DNA from: Megasphaera vaginalis (ex Bordigoni et al. 2020)
GTDB lineage: Bacteria > Bacillota > Negativicutes > Veillonellales > Megasphaeraceae
Direction of reading: 5' to 3'
Assembly (NCBI RefSeq): GCF_900240295.1
Contig: NZ_OEQB01000003.1
Span: forward strand, 248,001 to 312,000
Length of the DNA: 64,000 bases
The notes under the pieces are model-generated. The model worked only from the letters and a program-made list of their open reading frames with translations, was not told the origin of the DNA and ran no database searches. Of the stretch, positions 15,837 to 25,613 are shown piece after piece (positions within the stretch are counted from its first letter, which is position 1; each line of letters opens with the position of its first letter). Made by a program: the position numbers and the translations under genes.

Positions 15837-16893
15837 CTGCCTTTTCTTTGTATGAATTATAAAACCATAAGTGCTTGCCTATAATTTGGAGAACCGCCGT
15901 TATCGGAACGGCCAAAACCATTCCCGTCACGCCGAAGAGCGTCCCGCCTACGAGAAGAGAGATCATGATGACAACGGGATGGATGCTGATAACGGCCCCC
16001 ATAACTTGCGGCATGATCAAGTGACTGTCCATTTGCTGGACAACGACATAAAAAACGAGTACCTTCACAGCCAATGGCAAATCGACGGTTGCGCCGAGCA
16101 AAACTGCCGGAACGGCGCCGATAATCGGACCGATGATCGGTATCCATTCCGTGACAGCCGCCAGAAGACCGATAACCATAGGATAGGGCACGCCCATGAA
16201 CCACATACCGCAAAATGTCAGCGTCGCAATGATGCAGCTCATCAGCAGCTGACCGCGAATATACCGGCTCAGGACGTGATGTATCTCAATGAAGACCTGT
16301 CGGATATGAGCCGTATAGCCGGGCGGATAAATGGCGATAAAGGAATTGACCATCTTCTTGCCGTCTTTCATGAAATAGAAGGTAATGAAAGGTACGACAA
16401 AAAACTCGACGACAGTACCGGCAATGACGAAAATGGACCTGATCAGATCGCGAATGCCGTCAATACCGTAATTGCTGATCTTGACAAAGGTGTCGTTGAT
16501 AACGGCTTTCACCTGATCAGGCACATAGAACTGCGTCTGCTCATTTTCCAACTGTGTGACCAAGGCCGCCATCTGATTGACGATGGTATTGAAATTGGCG
16601 GCCAGTAAATTGACCTGCGCCAGGAGCGGCCGCAAAATAATGTTGGTAATAATGAACAGGGTCAAAAGCAGTACGGCAAAGGAAAGAATGATAGACACAC
16701 CGACAGGTACATCCCGCTTCGTTATCTTTTTCAGCCCCTTGCCGATACCGTCCCGGACAGGAATCAAGACGAACGTGATGATCAGCGATACGACAACGGG
16801 CCAGTAAACGGCATGAACCGACAGGAAGAGTGCAACGGCAAAAACGGCGAGTACGACGCGCAGCCAGAATTGAGCTTCCTTATAGGCCGTCAT
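15766..16893 (-). CDS. AI-2E family permease (YtvI/PerM type)
   Basis: 375 aa integral membrane protein. Hydrophobic pairs near residues 10-45 and 60-90 are followed by an amphipathic central domain. Four or so transmembrane segments then fill the C-terminal half, including GLLAAVTEWIPIIGPIIGAVPA, the hallmark of the family. Members export autoinducer-2, folates or Na+; no substrate can be inferred. The charged C-terminal tail overlaps the fur gene. It lies four bases after the MBL hydrolase gene in the recJ-aspS run. Confidence 0.85.
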   Translation of the reverse strand: MTAYKEAQFWLRVVLAVFAVALFLSVHAVYWPVVVSLIITFVLIPVRDGIGKGLKKITKRDVPVGVSIILSFAVLLLTLFIITNIILRPLLAQVNLLAANFNTIVNQMAALVTQLENEQTQFYVPDQVKAVINDTFVKISNYGIDGIRDLIRSIFVIAGTVVEFFVVPFITFYFMKDGKKMVNSFIAIYPPGYTAHIRQVFIEIHHVLSRYIRGQLLMSCIIATLTFCGMWFMGVPYPMVIGLLAAVTEWIPIIGPIIGAVPAVLLGATVDLPLAVKVLVFYVVVQQMDSHLIMPQVMGAVISIHPVVIMISLLVGGTLFGVTGMVLAVPITAVLQIIGKHLWFYNSYKEKADDSCGKNERRSPGTDDEAHEGQN

Positions 16894-16896
16894 CAG

Positions 16897-17532
16897 TTAC
16901 CAGCTCCCATCCAGGAACGGGTTGTTCAGCCGCTCTTTGCCGATTGTCGTCGCCGGCCCGTGTCCAGGCAGAACGACAGTCTCATCAGGCAAAGCCATCA
17001 GCTTCGTATTGATGCTGTCCAATAGCGTAGCCGCCGAACCGCCGTACAGATCGGTCCGGCCGATGGAATATTGAAAGAGCGTATCGCCGGAAAAGACAAC
17101 GCCTTCGCCGTATAAGCTGATTCCGCCCGGTGTATGCCCAGGCGTTTCATAGGCCGTAAACGTCAAGGTCCCCAACGTAATTGTATCCCCGTCATGCACG
17201 ATATAATCAGGCGATTCACATTCAATGGGCTTGCCCATAAAAGCAGATAAATTATTATGTGAATTGGAAATAAGCGCCACATCGCCGGCGCCGACATAGA
17301 CGGGAACATTTTTCCGTATCCGCAGTTCCTGCAGCGCGCCGATATGATCGGCATGACCGTGCGTCAGAAAAATCAATTTTAACGTTAACGACTTTTCCCG
17401 CAACGCGGCGTCAATTGCCTGGTAATCCCATGCCGGATCAACAACCATCGCTTCTTTCGTCGCATCGTCGTAAACGACGTAACAATTCGTCATAATCGGT
17501 CCGAGCATCATCATTTCATATTTCATTGACAT
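16897..17532 (-). CDS. MBL-fold hydrolase, glyoxalase II-like
   Basis: 211 aa metallo-beta-lactamase-fold protein. The metal motif is FLTHGHADHIG (HxHxDH); further ligands are the His in TPGHTPGG, the Asp in FSGDTLF and the C-terminal His in LPGHGP. These bind two metals as in hydroxyacylglutathione hydrolase, but the glutathione-binding C-terminal domain is absent. Small stand-alone proteins of this type are often called GloB-like thioester hydrolases. The substrate is unknown. The ATG follows GGAGG, and dtd lies 13 bases upstream. Confidence 0.88.
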   Translation of the reverse strand: MSMKYEMMMLGPIMTNCYVVYDDATKEAMVVDPAWDYQAIDAALREKSLTLKLIFLTHGHADHIGALQELRIRKNVPVYVGAGDVALISNSHNNLSAFMGKPIECESPDYIVHDGDTITLGTLTFTAYETPGHTPGGISLYGEGVVFSGDTLFQYSIGRTDLYGGSAATLLDSINTKLMALPDETVVLPGHGPATTIGKERLNNPFLDGSW

Positions 17533-17544
17533 TGCACATGCCTC

Positions 17545-17994
17545 CTAAAAAGTTTTCCGACTATCCAGCAAAATCGTCACCGGGCCGTCATTTTCCAGCG
17601 ACACGACCATTTCCGTCCGGAACCTGCCTGTGCCGACGGTGATGCCTTGCCGTTCTACGTGGCGAACAAAATCGGTATACAGTAATTCCGCCAACTCCGG
17701 AGCCGCCGCTTCCGTAAAACTCGGCCGTCTGCCACGACGCGCATCACCGCAAAGCGTAAATTGCGATACGACGAGCATTTCTCCGCCAAAATCCAACAAC
17801 GAGCGGTTCATCTTTCCCTTATTGTCTTCAAATATCCGCAAGTTAACTATTTTTTCCGCCAAGTATGCCGCATCTGCCGGCCCATCTTCCCTGGCTACGC
17901 CGAGAAGCACGGTCAAGCCATGCGCCGCCGTCCCGACCAGTTCCCCCGCCGACGTGACGGACGACTGTAAGGTCCGTTGTACTACTGCCCGCAT
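17545..17994 (-). CDS. dtd: D-aminoacyl-tRNA deacylase
   Basis: 149 aa, typical length. It removes D-amino acids (and glycine) mischarged on tRNA. Catalytic motif VSQFTLCGD (SxQFTL) and the cross-subunit motif around NDGPVTI (NxGPV) are both present; the active site forms across the homodimer. The ATG overlaps the rel stop codon in TGATG, with GGGAGG seven bases before it. The pair rel-dtd is conserved in Firmicutes. Confidence 0.97.
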   Translation of the reverse strand: MRAVVQRTLQSSVTSAGELVGTAAHGLTVLLGVAREDGPADAAYLAEKIVNLRIFEDNKGKMNRSLLDFGGEMLVVSQFTLCGDARRGRRPSFTEAAAPELAELLYTDFVRHVERQGITVGTGRFRTEMVVSLENDGPVTILLDSRKTF

Positions 17995-20186
17995 CAAGTA
18001 CCTCCCGTATATCGATCAACTGTATAAACATCTTTCAAGCGCCGTATTTTCGTAGCGATGAACTCGAATTGCGACAAATCTTTAATGCTGATTCCCATGT
18101 GGATCGTCACTATTTTGGCATCGTTTATTTTGGCATTCATGGCAACGATGGAAATTTTCAATTCCGCCAGCGCCGCCATAATTTCGGCCATAATGCCGGT
18201 ACGGTCATAGGCCGTAATTTCCAGGTTAACTTCAAAGGTCTCGGTGCCGCCATAATCCCATTCCACATCGATAAGCCTGTCGATATCGGCCTGTTCGTTA
18301 CTGATATTGGGGCAGTCGGCGCGATGAACGGAAACGCCGCGACCTCTCGTAATAAAGCCGACAATCGGATCGCCGGGAACGGGACTGCAGCATTTTGCCA
18401 AACGGACGAGAAGACCTTGTTCTCCCTTTACCAGGATACCGGAGCCGCTCTTATGCACCGTTTTTTTCGGCCGCAGCTTTTCGATCACGTCAATATTCGA
18501 CAGTTCTTCCTTCTGCACATCCTTTTTGTGGAATTCGAGAAGTTTAATCAGCACCGTATTCACGGCAAAACCGCCGTACCCGACGGCAGCCGTCAAATCC
18601 TCTTCACTGCCGGCATTCATTTGCTTGGCGACGCGGGCTAAACGGCCGCTTTTATTGAGTTCCTTCCAATCATGGCCGAGGCGCCGGCATTCTCGTTCCA
18701 GCGCTTCCATCCCTTTGACAATATTTTCTTCGCGATTTTCCTTTTTGAACCAACTGCGAATTTTCGACCGGCTCTCCGAGCTGCCTACTATTTTCAGCCA
18801 GTCAAGACTCGGCTTACCCATTTTTGACGTAACAATTTCGACAATGTCTCCGTTTTTCAACGCATAATCGAGAGGCACGATTTTGCCGTTTATCTTCGCG
18901 CCCACGCAACGATGACCGACATCGGTATGAATCCGATAAGCAAAATCGATGGGAATGGCGCCTTGCGGCAAATCGATGACGTCACCGCGCGGCGTAAAAA
19001 CGAAAACTTCATCGGAAAAAGCGTCCAGTTTCAAGGCGTTAACAAATTCCTGGGGATTGCTCGTATCCTGCCATTCCAGCAAATTGCGGAGCCAGCCCAT
19101 CTTTTCGTCAAACTCGTTCTTACCGCCGTTGGCATTTCCTTCTTTGTAACGCCAATGCGCCGCAACACCGTATTCGGCAATGTGATGCATATCCCAGGTT
19201 CTGATCTGAATTTCTACTGGCTGCCCGCGCGTACCGATAACAGTCGTATGGAGTGATTGGTAATTATTGGGTTTCGGCATGGCGATATAATCTTTAAACC
19301 GGTAAGGAAGGGGCTTCCAAAGGCTGTGTACAATGCCCAAAACGCCGTAACAGTCCTGTACCGTATCAACGATGACCCGGATGGCGTACAGATCATAGAC
19401 CTGACTCAAGTCGCGGTTATCTTTTTTCATTTTTTTATAAATACTGTAAAAATGCTTCGGCCTGCCGTTGATTTCAAAACGTATCTGCGATTCCCCCAAC
19501 GATTTGCGCAGCACTTCAATCGCTTCATTCACAATTTCTTCGCGAACATGACGCTTCTGTTTCATCTGATCGACAAGATCATAGTACTTGTCCGGTTCCA
19601 AGTACCGGAAGGAGAGATCTTCCAATTCCCATTTAATATTGAAGATCCCCAACCGGTGCGCCAAAGGCGCAAAAATCTCCAGCGTTTCCTGGGCGATCCG
19701 CTTCTGTTTGTCGCTGCGCATATATTTCAAGGTACGCATATTATGCAGCCTGTCAGCCAGCTTGATGACAACGACGCGAACGTCTTTCGCCATGGCCAGA
19801 AACATTTTCCGCATACTGTTGATCTGCTGATCTTCTTTGGTACGATAATCAATGCGGCTCAATTTCGTTACCCCGTCAACGAGGAACGACACTTCTTTGC
19901 TGAAAAGCCTCGTCAGATCATCAAGAGTACATTCCGTATCTTCGACAACGTCATGAAGTATGGCCGCTGTAATCGTCGTCGTATCTATTTTCATATCGGC
20001 CAGAATCTGTGCCACTGCCAGGGGATGCAGAATATAGGGTTCACCGCTGACACGATGCTGTTCCTGATGGGCGCTTTCGGCCAATTCATAAGCTTTTTTT
20101 ACGTCACTGCAATCAGCTGCAGGCTGGTACTCGCGTATCGTATTCACCAAGCGCCTGAATTCTTCTTCCTTATTTTTAAACTCCAT
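17994..20186 (-). CDS. relA: Bifunctional (p)ppGpp synthetase/hydrolase
   Basis: 730 aa Rel protein, full length. The hydrolase HD domain carries HDVVEDT at residues 78-84. The synthetase domain has [19 protein letters not shown]; the RFKD (RxKD) motif is that of bifunctional enzymes, not of synthetase-only RelA (ExDD). A TGS domain ([22 protein letters not shown]), a zinc-finger/conserved-cysteine region ([10 protein letters not shown]) and a C-terminal ACT domain complete it. It makes and degrades the stringent-response alarmone at the ribosome. GGGGG precedes the ATG; recJ lies 11 bases upstream. Confidence 0.97.
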   Translation of the reverse strand: MEFKNKEEEFRRLVNTIREYQPAADCSDVKKAYELAESAHQEQHRVSGEPYILHPLAVAQILADMKIDTTTITAAILHDVVEDTECTLDDLTRLFSKEVSFLVDGVTKLSRIDYRTKEDQQINSMRKMFLAMAKDVRVVVIKLADRLHNMRTLKYMRSDKQKRIAQETLEIFAPLAHRLGIFNIKWELEDLSFRYLEPDKYYDLVDQMKQKRHVREEIVNEAIEVLRKSLGESQIRFEINGRPKHFYSIYKKMKKDNRDLSQVYDLYAIRVIVDTVQDCYGVLGIVHSLWKPLPYRFKDYIAMPKPNNYQSLHTTVIGTRGQPVEIQIRTWDMHHIAEYGVAAHWRYKEGNANGGKNEFDEKMGWLRNLLEWQDTSNPQEFVNALKLDAFSDEVFVFTPRGDVIDLPQGAIPIDFAYRIHTDVGHRCVGAKINGKIVPLDYALKNGDIVEIVTSKMGKPSLDWLKIVGSSESRSKIRSWFKKENREENIVKGMEALERECRRLGHDWKELNKSGRLARVAKQMNAGSEEDLTAAVGYGGFAVNTVLIKLLEFHKKDVQKEELSNIDVIEKLRPKKTVHKSGSGILVKGEQGLLVRLAKCCSPVPGDPIVGFITRGRGVSVHRADCPNISNEQADIDRLIDVEWDYGGTETFEVNLEITAYDRTGIMAEIMAALAELKISIVAMNAKINDAKIVTIHMGISIKDLSQFEFIATKIRRLKDVYTVDRYTGGT

Positions 20187-20197
20187 ATCGATTCCCC

Positions 20198-22192
20198 CTA
20201 GTGGCTGCCGTATTGCATATACGTAGCCGATGCCGCCAGACTCATCTTCCCTTCGATCGGCGGCAAGTCACAATATGTTTCATCTTTCTCGCAGTGAACC
20301 GTCAATATCTCCAACTCGCGAAAGACCTGCAACGCCGCCTTGATGACATGTCCCGTATAACGGCCGTCCTCAAGGGTGATCAATCGGCGTTCCAATTCCC
20401 ATAACGGCAACCGCCGCCGGGCGGCCAACAAGCCCTTCATTTCTTTGTAAATATCGGCCATGACAGCCCGATTCAAAACGACCGACGGCGCATCGGCATG
20501 AATATCTTGCAGAATCATTTGCGGCGAAACGCTCCCGTTGAATTCATTGCGCTCCAATTGAAAAGCCAATTCCGCATAATCACCGGAAAGAATATCGCCG
20601 TACCGGTCGGCCATGGACCAACCGACACCGCTGACCCGCCGCTTTTCACCGGCGACAATGCGTAAATGATTTCGTTCTTTGCCGATCGTCCTCACTTCAG
20701 CCAATCTGCATCGCGGAGAGGCAAAAACGGGACGGCTGTTGGCCATGCCGTACGGTTCCAACAGGCTGAGCTCGTCAATAAGCGCGAGCGATATGTCCTC
20801 TAGCGGCAACGTCCAGTCAACGGCTACCGTCGGAATATAATCGCTTGCCGCCAAATGTGCGGCTGCATATACCTGCAGCCGCTGCCGCAAGGGTTCAATA
20901 TTTTCGGCCCTTACGGAAAAGCCGGCCGCCATCGTATGGCCGCCGTACTGGATCAACAGATCATCGGCGCTCCGCAAGGCCTCATACATATTGAAATTGC
21001 GGATACTGCGGCAAGATCCTTTGCCGACACCGTCTTTTACGGTAATAACCAGGGCCGGCCGATAGTACCGTTCCACCAGCCGGGAAGCGGCAATACCGAT
21101 GACCCCGCTGTGCCAGCCTTCCTGATAAACGAGAAGCACTCCATCTTCCGCCTGCCCCTTTGCCTCTATCTGCGCTATCGCCTCTTCGGCAATCATGTGT
21201 TCCACTTGCTGCCGTTCCCGGTTCAATTCGCTTAACGACGCCGCGATAACGGCCGCCTTCTCCGCATTTTCTTCCAGCAATAATGCCGCTCCCCGTTCGG
21301 CATGACTGAGGCGCCCCGACGCATTCAGCCGCGGCGCCAGCGTAAAAGCGACACACCCCGAAGAAACGGCTGACGCCGTGAGTCCGGCTGCCGTTATCAA
21401 CGCCTGAATACCGATATTGCTGCCTTTTTTCATCCGTTCCAGTCCGTGGCGCACAAGAATTCTGTTTTCCCCCGTCAGCGGCACCAGATCCGCGATCGTA
21501 CCTAAGGCGACGATTTCCGTGAAAGCCGTCAGCGCTTCCTTAAAATGACGCTGCCATAAAGCTCTGGCCAAGGTAAAAGCGACGCCGACGCCGGCCAAGT
21601 CCTTGCACGGATAGGCGCATCCCGACTGCTTCGGATTCAATACGGCAACGGCCTGCGGCAATGTTTCCGGCGGCTGATGATGATCGGTAACGATAATATC
21701 CAGTCTTGTTGAAAACTCATTGATCAACGTTGTTGACGAAATGCCGCAGTCAACGGTGATCAGCAAATCCGCCGTTCCCCGCGACAACTGCTGCAAGGCT
21801 TCCCTGTTCAGTCCGTATCCTTCACTTTGCCGTTCCGGTATATAAAAAGAGGCAACGCCGCCAAGAGCGGTCAATACCTGCTGCAACAAAGCCGTCGACG
21901 TAATGCCGTCAACATCATAATCCCCGTAAATGACGATCTTTTCCTTTTTCTTCACAGCTTGAAGGATCCGATTGACAGCCTTCTCCATCCCCTGCATCAG
22001 GAAAGGATCGCCGCAGTCGTCAATTGTGTCGTATAAAAAATGCCTGCCCGCCTCTGCAGTACGAATCTGCCGATTCCACAAAACATGGGCCGTTGCCGGC
22101 GATATATGCAATTTTTCAGCCAGCTGCTCCAATAGCGAGGCAGGAACAGCTTCATTAATCCATTTCTTCATGAAATCACAACGCATTCTCAT
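20198..22192 (-). CDS. recJ: Single-stranded-DNA-specific exonuclease RecJ
   Basis: 664 aa DHH-family 5'-3' exonuclease used in recombination and mismatch or base-excision repair. Motif I is YGDYDVDGITSTALL and motif III VTDHHQPPE; the DHHA1 region contains YGGHTMAAGFSV. The OB-fold that binds ssDNA follows, with a C-terminal extension beyond the E. coli core. The start is uncertain: the ATG at 22192 and another seven codons later at 22171 both lack a clear ribosome binding site. First gene of the recJ-rel-dtd-MBL-permease-fur-hemZ-hisS-aspS run. Confidence 0.95.
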   Translation of the reverse strand: MRMRCDFMKKWINEAVPASLLEQLAEKLHISPATAHVLWNRQIRTAEAGRHFLYDTIDDCGDPFLMQGMEKAVNRILQAVKKKEKIVIYGDYDVDGITSTALLQQVLTALGGVASFYIPERQSEGYGLNREALQQLSRGTADLLITVDCGISSTTLINEFSTRLDIIVTDHHQPPETLPQAVAVLNPKQSGCAYPCKDLAGVGVAFTLARALWQRHFKEALTAFTEIVALGTIADLVPLTGENRILVRHGLERMKKGSNIGIQALITAAGLTASAVSSGCVAFTLAPRLNASGRLSHAERGAALLLEENAEKAAVIAASLSELNRERQQVEHMIAEEAIAQIEAKGQAEDGVLLVYQEGWHSGVIGIAASRLVERYYRPALVITVKDGVGKGSCRSIRNFNMYEALRSADDLLIQYGGHTMAAGFSVRAENIEPLRQRLQVYAAAHLAASDYIPTVAVDWTLPLEDISLALIDELSLLEPYGMANSRPVFASPRCRLAEVRTIGKERNHLRIVAGEKRRVSGVGWSMADRYGDILSGDYAELAFQLERNEFNGSVSPQMILQDIHADAPSVVLNRAVMADIYKEMKGLLAARRRLPLWELERRLITLEDGRYTGHVIKAALQVFRELEILTVHCEKDETYCDLPPIEGKMSLAASATYMQYGSH

Positions 22193-22218
22193 AAATAATC
22201 ACTATCAATTATGTTTTT

Positions 22219-22247
22219 ATTTTATCATATTCTATTCTCAAAATAAA
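22219..22247 (-). promoter_or_regulatory. Weak candidate promoter of recJ
   Basis: Minus strand TTTATT (22242-22247), 17-base spacer, TAAAAT (22219-22224). Both hexamers are off-consensus and the region is AT-rich, so this is tentative. Confidence 0.35.
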
Positions 22248-22454
22248 GCGTCGTATTCATAAATAATTCCTCATTTTACGTACTTTTCACTTTTATGAGA
22301 ATGAGAAAAGTCTAAAAAAACGGCCGTAACTATTATCTGTATTTTATTACCATATCGGAAAAATAGCTGGAACAATAAACGGAACCGGCGCCGGCGACTT
22401 ATCCCGTATTGGGTACCGTTGTTTTCTGCCCCTTATTCCGTCTACGCCTTTTAC
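22248..22454. other. Intergenic stretch without recognised features
   Basis: Part of the 307-base gap between recJ and the aminotransferase gene. It contains an A7 run and GC-rich palindromic bits (CCGGCGCCGG) but no ORF, tRNA or riboswitch I recognise. Confidence 0.4.
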
Positions 22455-22490
22455 AAAAAAAAGGTGAGCCCATAAAGGGCTCACCTTTTA
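22455..22490 (-). terminator. Terminator of the aminotransferase gene
   Basis: Perfect arms AAAGGTGAGCCC/GGGCTCACCTTT around a five-base loop, followed by a run of T residues, 10 bases after the stop codon. Confidence 0.95.
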
Positions 22491-22499
22491 TAAAACAGT

Positions 22500-23684
22500 T
22501 TATTTCGCCATTTCTTCTTTCAATACTTCCGCCAACCGTTTGATACCTTCAACAATGCGGTCTTCAGGCATATTCGAATAATTCAGACGGAAATGATTGG
22601 CATTGCCGCCGTTCGGATAGAACGGACCGCCGGGAACGTACGCTACATTTTTGGCCAATACTTTCGGCATAATTTCCTTTGCATCCATACCTTCCGGCAA
22701 AGTTACCCACGTAAAGAGACCGCCTTCAGGGAAGGTGTAGGTAACGCCTTCAGGGAAATATTCTTTCATGCTGTCGCACATTAACGTGCGGCGTTTGGCA
22801 TAGAGGGCTTTGATTTTTGCAACATGAGCGTCCAGATCGAACATATCGATAAAGAAAGACGCCTGCCGTTGTGCGAACGAAGAGGACTGCAAATCAATGG
22901 CTTGTTTCAATTTAACCATCTTGTCGATGATTTCCGGATTAGCCACCATCCAGCCTATACGCAGGCCGGGCATGAAAATCTTCGAGAAGGAACCGAGGAA
23001 AATGACATTTCCCTTCGTGTCCATCGATTTCAAGGACGGAACGACGTCGCCGTCATAACGAAGTTCGCCGTACGGATCATCTTCGATAATGGGGAAATCG
23101 TATTTATTGACAATATCCATAACGGCTTTGCGGCGTTCTAAAGGCCACGTGATGCCCGTCGGGTTCTGGAATTCGGGAATGACATACATCATGCGAACGC
23201 GATCATTTTCCGCCAAGATTTTTTCCAACGCTTCCGGAATAATGCCTTTATCGTCGGTCGGTACTTCGATGAATTTCGGGAAAGACAGTTTAAACGCGTT
23301 AATAGCGCCGAGATACGTCGGGCTTTCTACGAGAACAACGTCATCTTTATTCAGGAAGATCTGTGCCAACATGGACAACCCTTGCTGCGAGCCTGAGGTA
23401 ATAATAATTTCTTCCGCCTTGCAGTCAACTTGAAACGCCTGTTTCATACGAGCGGCGATTTTTTCACGTAACGGATTATACCCTTCCGTCGTCCCGTATT
23501 GAACGGCTGCCTGACCTTCTTTGGCCAAAATTTCAACGTCAACCTTTTTCATTTCTTCCAACGGAAACAGCTCCGGAGCCGGAAGTCCGCCGGCAAAAGA
23601 AATTACTTCCGGCATCGTCGTCAACTTCAACAATTCGCGGATTTCAGAAGCCTTCAAACTCATTGCAAGATCAGAAAATTTCAT
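22500..23684 (-). CDS. PLP-dependent class I/II aminotransferase
   Basis: 394 aa fold-type I aminotransferase of the 2-aminoadipate/valine-pyruvate/MocR-catalytic subgroup. N-terminal ISFAGGLPAPELFP and YGTTEGYNPLRE are typical of that subgroup. The PLP lysine is in GSFSKIFMPGLRIGW, and FRLNYSN near the end holds the carboxylate-binding Arg. Likely amino donors include aromatic, branched-chain or aminoadipate-type amino acids; the sequence does not decide. The ATG has AAGGAG eight bases upstream. It is monocistronic between two terminators. Confidence 0.88.
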   Translation of the reverse strand: MKFSDLAMSLKASEIRELLKLTTMPEVISFAGGLPAPELFPLEEMKKVDVEILAKEGQAAVQYGTTEGYNPLREKIAARMKQAFQVDCKAEEIIITSGSQQGLSMLAQIFLNKDDVVLVESPTYLGAINAFKLSFPKFIEVPTDDKGIIPEALEKILAENDRVRMMYVIPEFQNPTGITWPLERRKAVMDIVNKYDFPIIEDDPYGELRYDGDVVPSLKSMDTKGNVIFLGSFSKIFMPGLRIGWMVANPEIIDKMVKLKQAIDLQSSSFAQRQASFFIDMFDLDAHVAKIKALYAKRRTLMCDSMKEYFPEGVTYTFPEGGLFTWVTLPEGMDAKEIMPKVLAKNVAYVPGGPFYPNGGNANHFRLNYSNMPEDRIVEGIKRLAEVLKEEMAK

Positions 23685-23727
23685 TACAGTCACTCCTTCT
23701 TCTAAACACTTTACCATTATGACAAAA

Positions 23728-23776
23728 TAAAAAACGCATACCTTATGATTTTATTATATCATTGGTATGCGTTCTT
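23728..23776 (-). terminator. Terminator of the rimP-ribF operon
   Basis: Ten-base perfect arms AACGCATACC/GGTATGCGTT on the minus strand, ending in TTTTTTATTTT. The 21-base loop itself contains a short AT-rich hairpin. Confidence 0.9.
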
Positions 23777-23783
23777 TTCAATT

Positions 23784-24713
23784 CTATTTATGTGAAAAAT
23801 AAATTAAAGTTTTACGTTTATCTTCATCCATTTGCTCAATAAGTTCCTGCGTCGTATCAAACCGCTCTTCTCCTCGAATACGCTTATAAAAACGCAGGGA
23901 AACGGTCTTTCCGTACAAGCATCCCTGCCAATCGAAGACATTGGTTTCTATTCGCCTGTACTGATTGGAAAACGTCGGGTTGTCACCGATGTTGGTCATC
24001 GCCCGGTGCCAGGTGCCGTCAACTCGGATCCGTGTGGCATATACGCCGTCAGGCGGCATAGCCATATGCGGCGGAAGCAGCATGTTGGCAGTAGGAAAAC
24101 CGATGGTTCGTCCCCGCCGATCGCCTTTGACAACGATTCCTTCCACTTCAAACGGACGGCCCAACAACAGCGCCGCCGTCTCCATGTGCCCCATACAGAC
24201 CAGCTTACGAATAGCCGTGCTGCTTATCGGCGATGCTTTGCCAGGTCGTTCCAGGAGAGAAAGGGCATGAACGGGAATATCATATCGGCTCATAAAAGCC
24301 TGCAATGTTTCCGTATTGCCTGCAGCCTTGCTCCCATAGGTAAAATTCGCTCCGACGACGATGGCGCTCGGCTGTATATACTGTATGAGTTGTCGGCAAA
24401 AATCATCGGGCGATTCGTCAATAAGCTGTCGGTTCATAGGCAGTAACACCAGCGCATCAATGCCGATTTCCTCAATGTAGCATGTTTTTTGCGCTACCGT
24501 CGCCAGGCGCAGCGGTTCATGTTCCGGCGCCAGAATTGATAACGGATGCGCAGCAAAGGTGACAACAGCAGTCAGACAGCCTTTTTGACGGCCAATCGCC
24601 ATTGCCTTCTCCATGACCTTCCGGTGCCCCCTGTGCACGCCGTCGAAGGTCCCTAACGCGACGACGGAATGACTGATTCCCTTTATTTCCTGAAAAGAGT
24701 GAAAAACGTTCAT
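23784..24713 (-). CDS. ribF: Bifunctional riboflavin kinase/FAD synthetase
   Basis: 309 aa. The N-terminal FMN adenylyltransferase domain has GTFDGVHRGHRKVM (HxGH nucleotidyltransferase motif) and SSTAIRKLV. The C-terminal kinase domain has GRTIGFPTANM and PPDGVYATRI. It makes FMN from riboflavin, then FAD. It is the last gene of the nusA-infB operon, a position conserved in Firmicutes (truB-ribF), with a strong terminator after it. The ATG is preceded by GAGGT. Confidence 0.97.
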   Translation of the reverse strand: MNVFHSFQEIKGISHSVVALGTFDGVHRGHRKVMEKAMAIGRQKGCLTAVVTFAAHPLSILAPEHEPLRLATVAQKTCYIEEIGIDALVLLPMNRQLIDESPDDFCRQLIQYIQPSAIVVGANFTYGSKAAGNTETLQAFMSRYDIPVHALSLLERPGKASPISSTAIRKLVCMGHMETAALLLGRPFEVEGIVVKGDRRGRTIGFPTANMLLPPHMAMPPDGVYATRIRVDGTWHRAMTNIGDNPTFSNQYRRIETNVFDWQGCLYGKTVSLRFYKRIRGEERFDTTQELIEQMDEDKRKTLIYFSHK

Positions 24714-24725
24714 CTGTAATTAACC

Positions 24726-25613
24726 TCATCCCATCTGTGCAAACATTTTATGCGGACGCAAAACGTGATGTTCCTGATCGAAGCGGGCAATACCGACCAA
24801 TCGATCGTCCTGCCCGTATACGCGAACGACACTTCCTGCGGACAAACAAGGTCCGGCAAAAGGAACCGCTTTCCCCTGAAGCAGTTCGCCGCATTGCCTT
24901 TCATTGAGGGCCGCCGCCGGCAGCCCCTGAATCGCCGTATCAGGCGGCAAGATGTACTGTTCCGGAGTCGCCCTCAATTCTTCCAGCGTCGCAGCCTCAG
25001 CAATCGTGAAAAGGCCCGCTTCCAAACGCACGAGATAAGTCATACAGGCACAGCAGCCCAACCGTTCACCCAGATCACGGATCAGTGAACGGATATAGGT
25101 CCCCTTGGAGCAGGTGATTTCCAAGAGACCGCGTCCCTGCGCCGCATCGTATGCCAACAGCTGTGCGGCATGAATTTCCACAGTGCGGACCGGCATTGCA
25201 AAATCCGCACACTGACGTGCCAATTTATATGCTTTGACGCCGTTAATGCTGATCGCCGAATAACGTGACGGCCTCTGCTCGACAAGGCCTGCGAAAGATG
25301 CGACAACGGCTTCCAACTCCGCAACCGTCACCTGCGGCAGCCCGCTTTCGGCCACGACGACACCTGTACTATCTTCCGTATCCGTAGAAAACCCGAAAGC
25401 AAACTCGCCGCGATACGTTTTCACGTCGCTGTCGCCATACTCGATCAGCCTCGTTGCCTGTCCCAAATAAACGGGCAGGACACCGGCCGCCAGAGGATCG
25501 AGAGTGCCGGAGTGGCCGACCTTTTTCAGCTGATAAATGCGCCGCACCTGTCCGACAACATCGTGGCTCGACATGCCCGACGGCTTCAGCACATTGATGA
25601 TCCCGTTCATCAT
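24726..25613 (-). CDS. truB: tRNA pseudouridine(55) synthase
   Basis: 295 aa. Makes pseudouridine 55 in the T-loop of all elongator tRNAs. N-terminal GIINVLKPSGMSSHDVV and the catalytic-Asp motif GTLDPLAAGVLPV are intact, as are CSKGTYIRSLIRDLG and a C-terminal PUA-like domain. The ATG overlaps the nrnA stop codon (ATGA), showing translational coupling. Confidence 0.97.
   Translation of the reverse strand: MMNGIINVLKPSGMSSHDVVGQVRRIYQLKKVGHSGTLDPLAAGVLPVYLGQATRLIEYGDSDVKTYRGEFAFGFSTDTEDSTGVVVAESGLPQVTVAELEAVVASFAGLVEQRPSRYSAISINGVKAYKLARQCADFAMPVRTVEIHAAQLLAYDAAQGRGLLEITCSKGTYIRSLIRDLGERLGCCACMTYLVRLEAGLFTIAEAATLEELRATPEQYILPPDTAIQGLPAAALNERQCGELLQGKAVPFAGPCLSAGSVVRVYGQDDRLVGIARFDQEHHVLRPHKMFAQMG

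Noticed and set aside
22193-22454. 6S RNA or another structured RNA in the recJ upstream gap
   Set aside because: No long imperfect hairpin with a central bubble or conserved motif could be traced.
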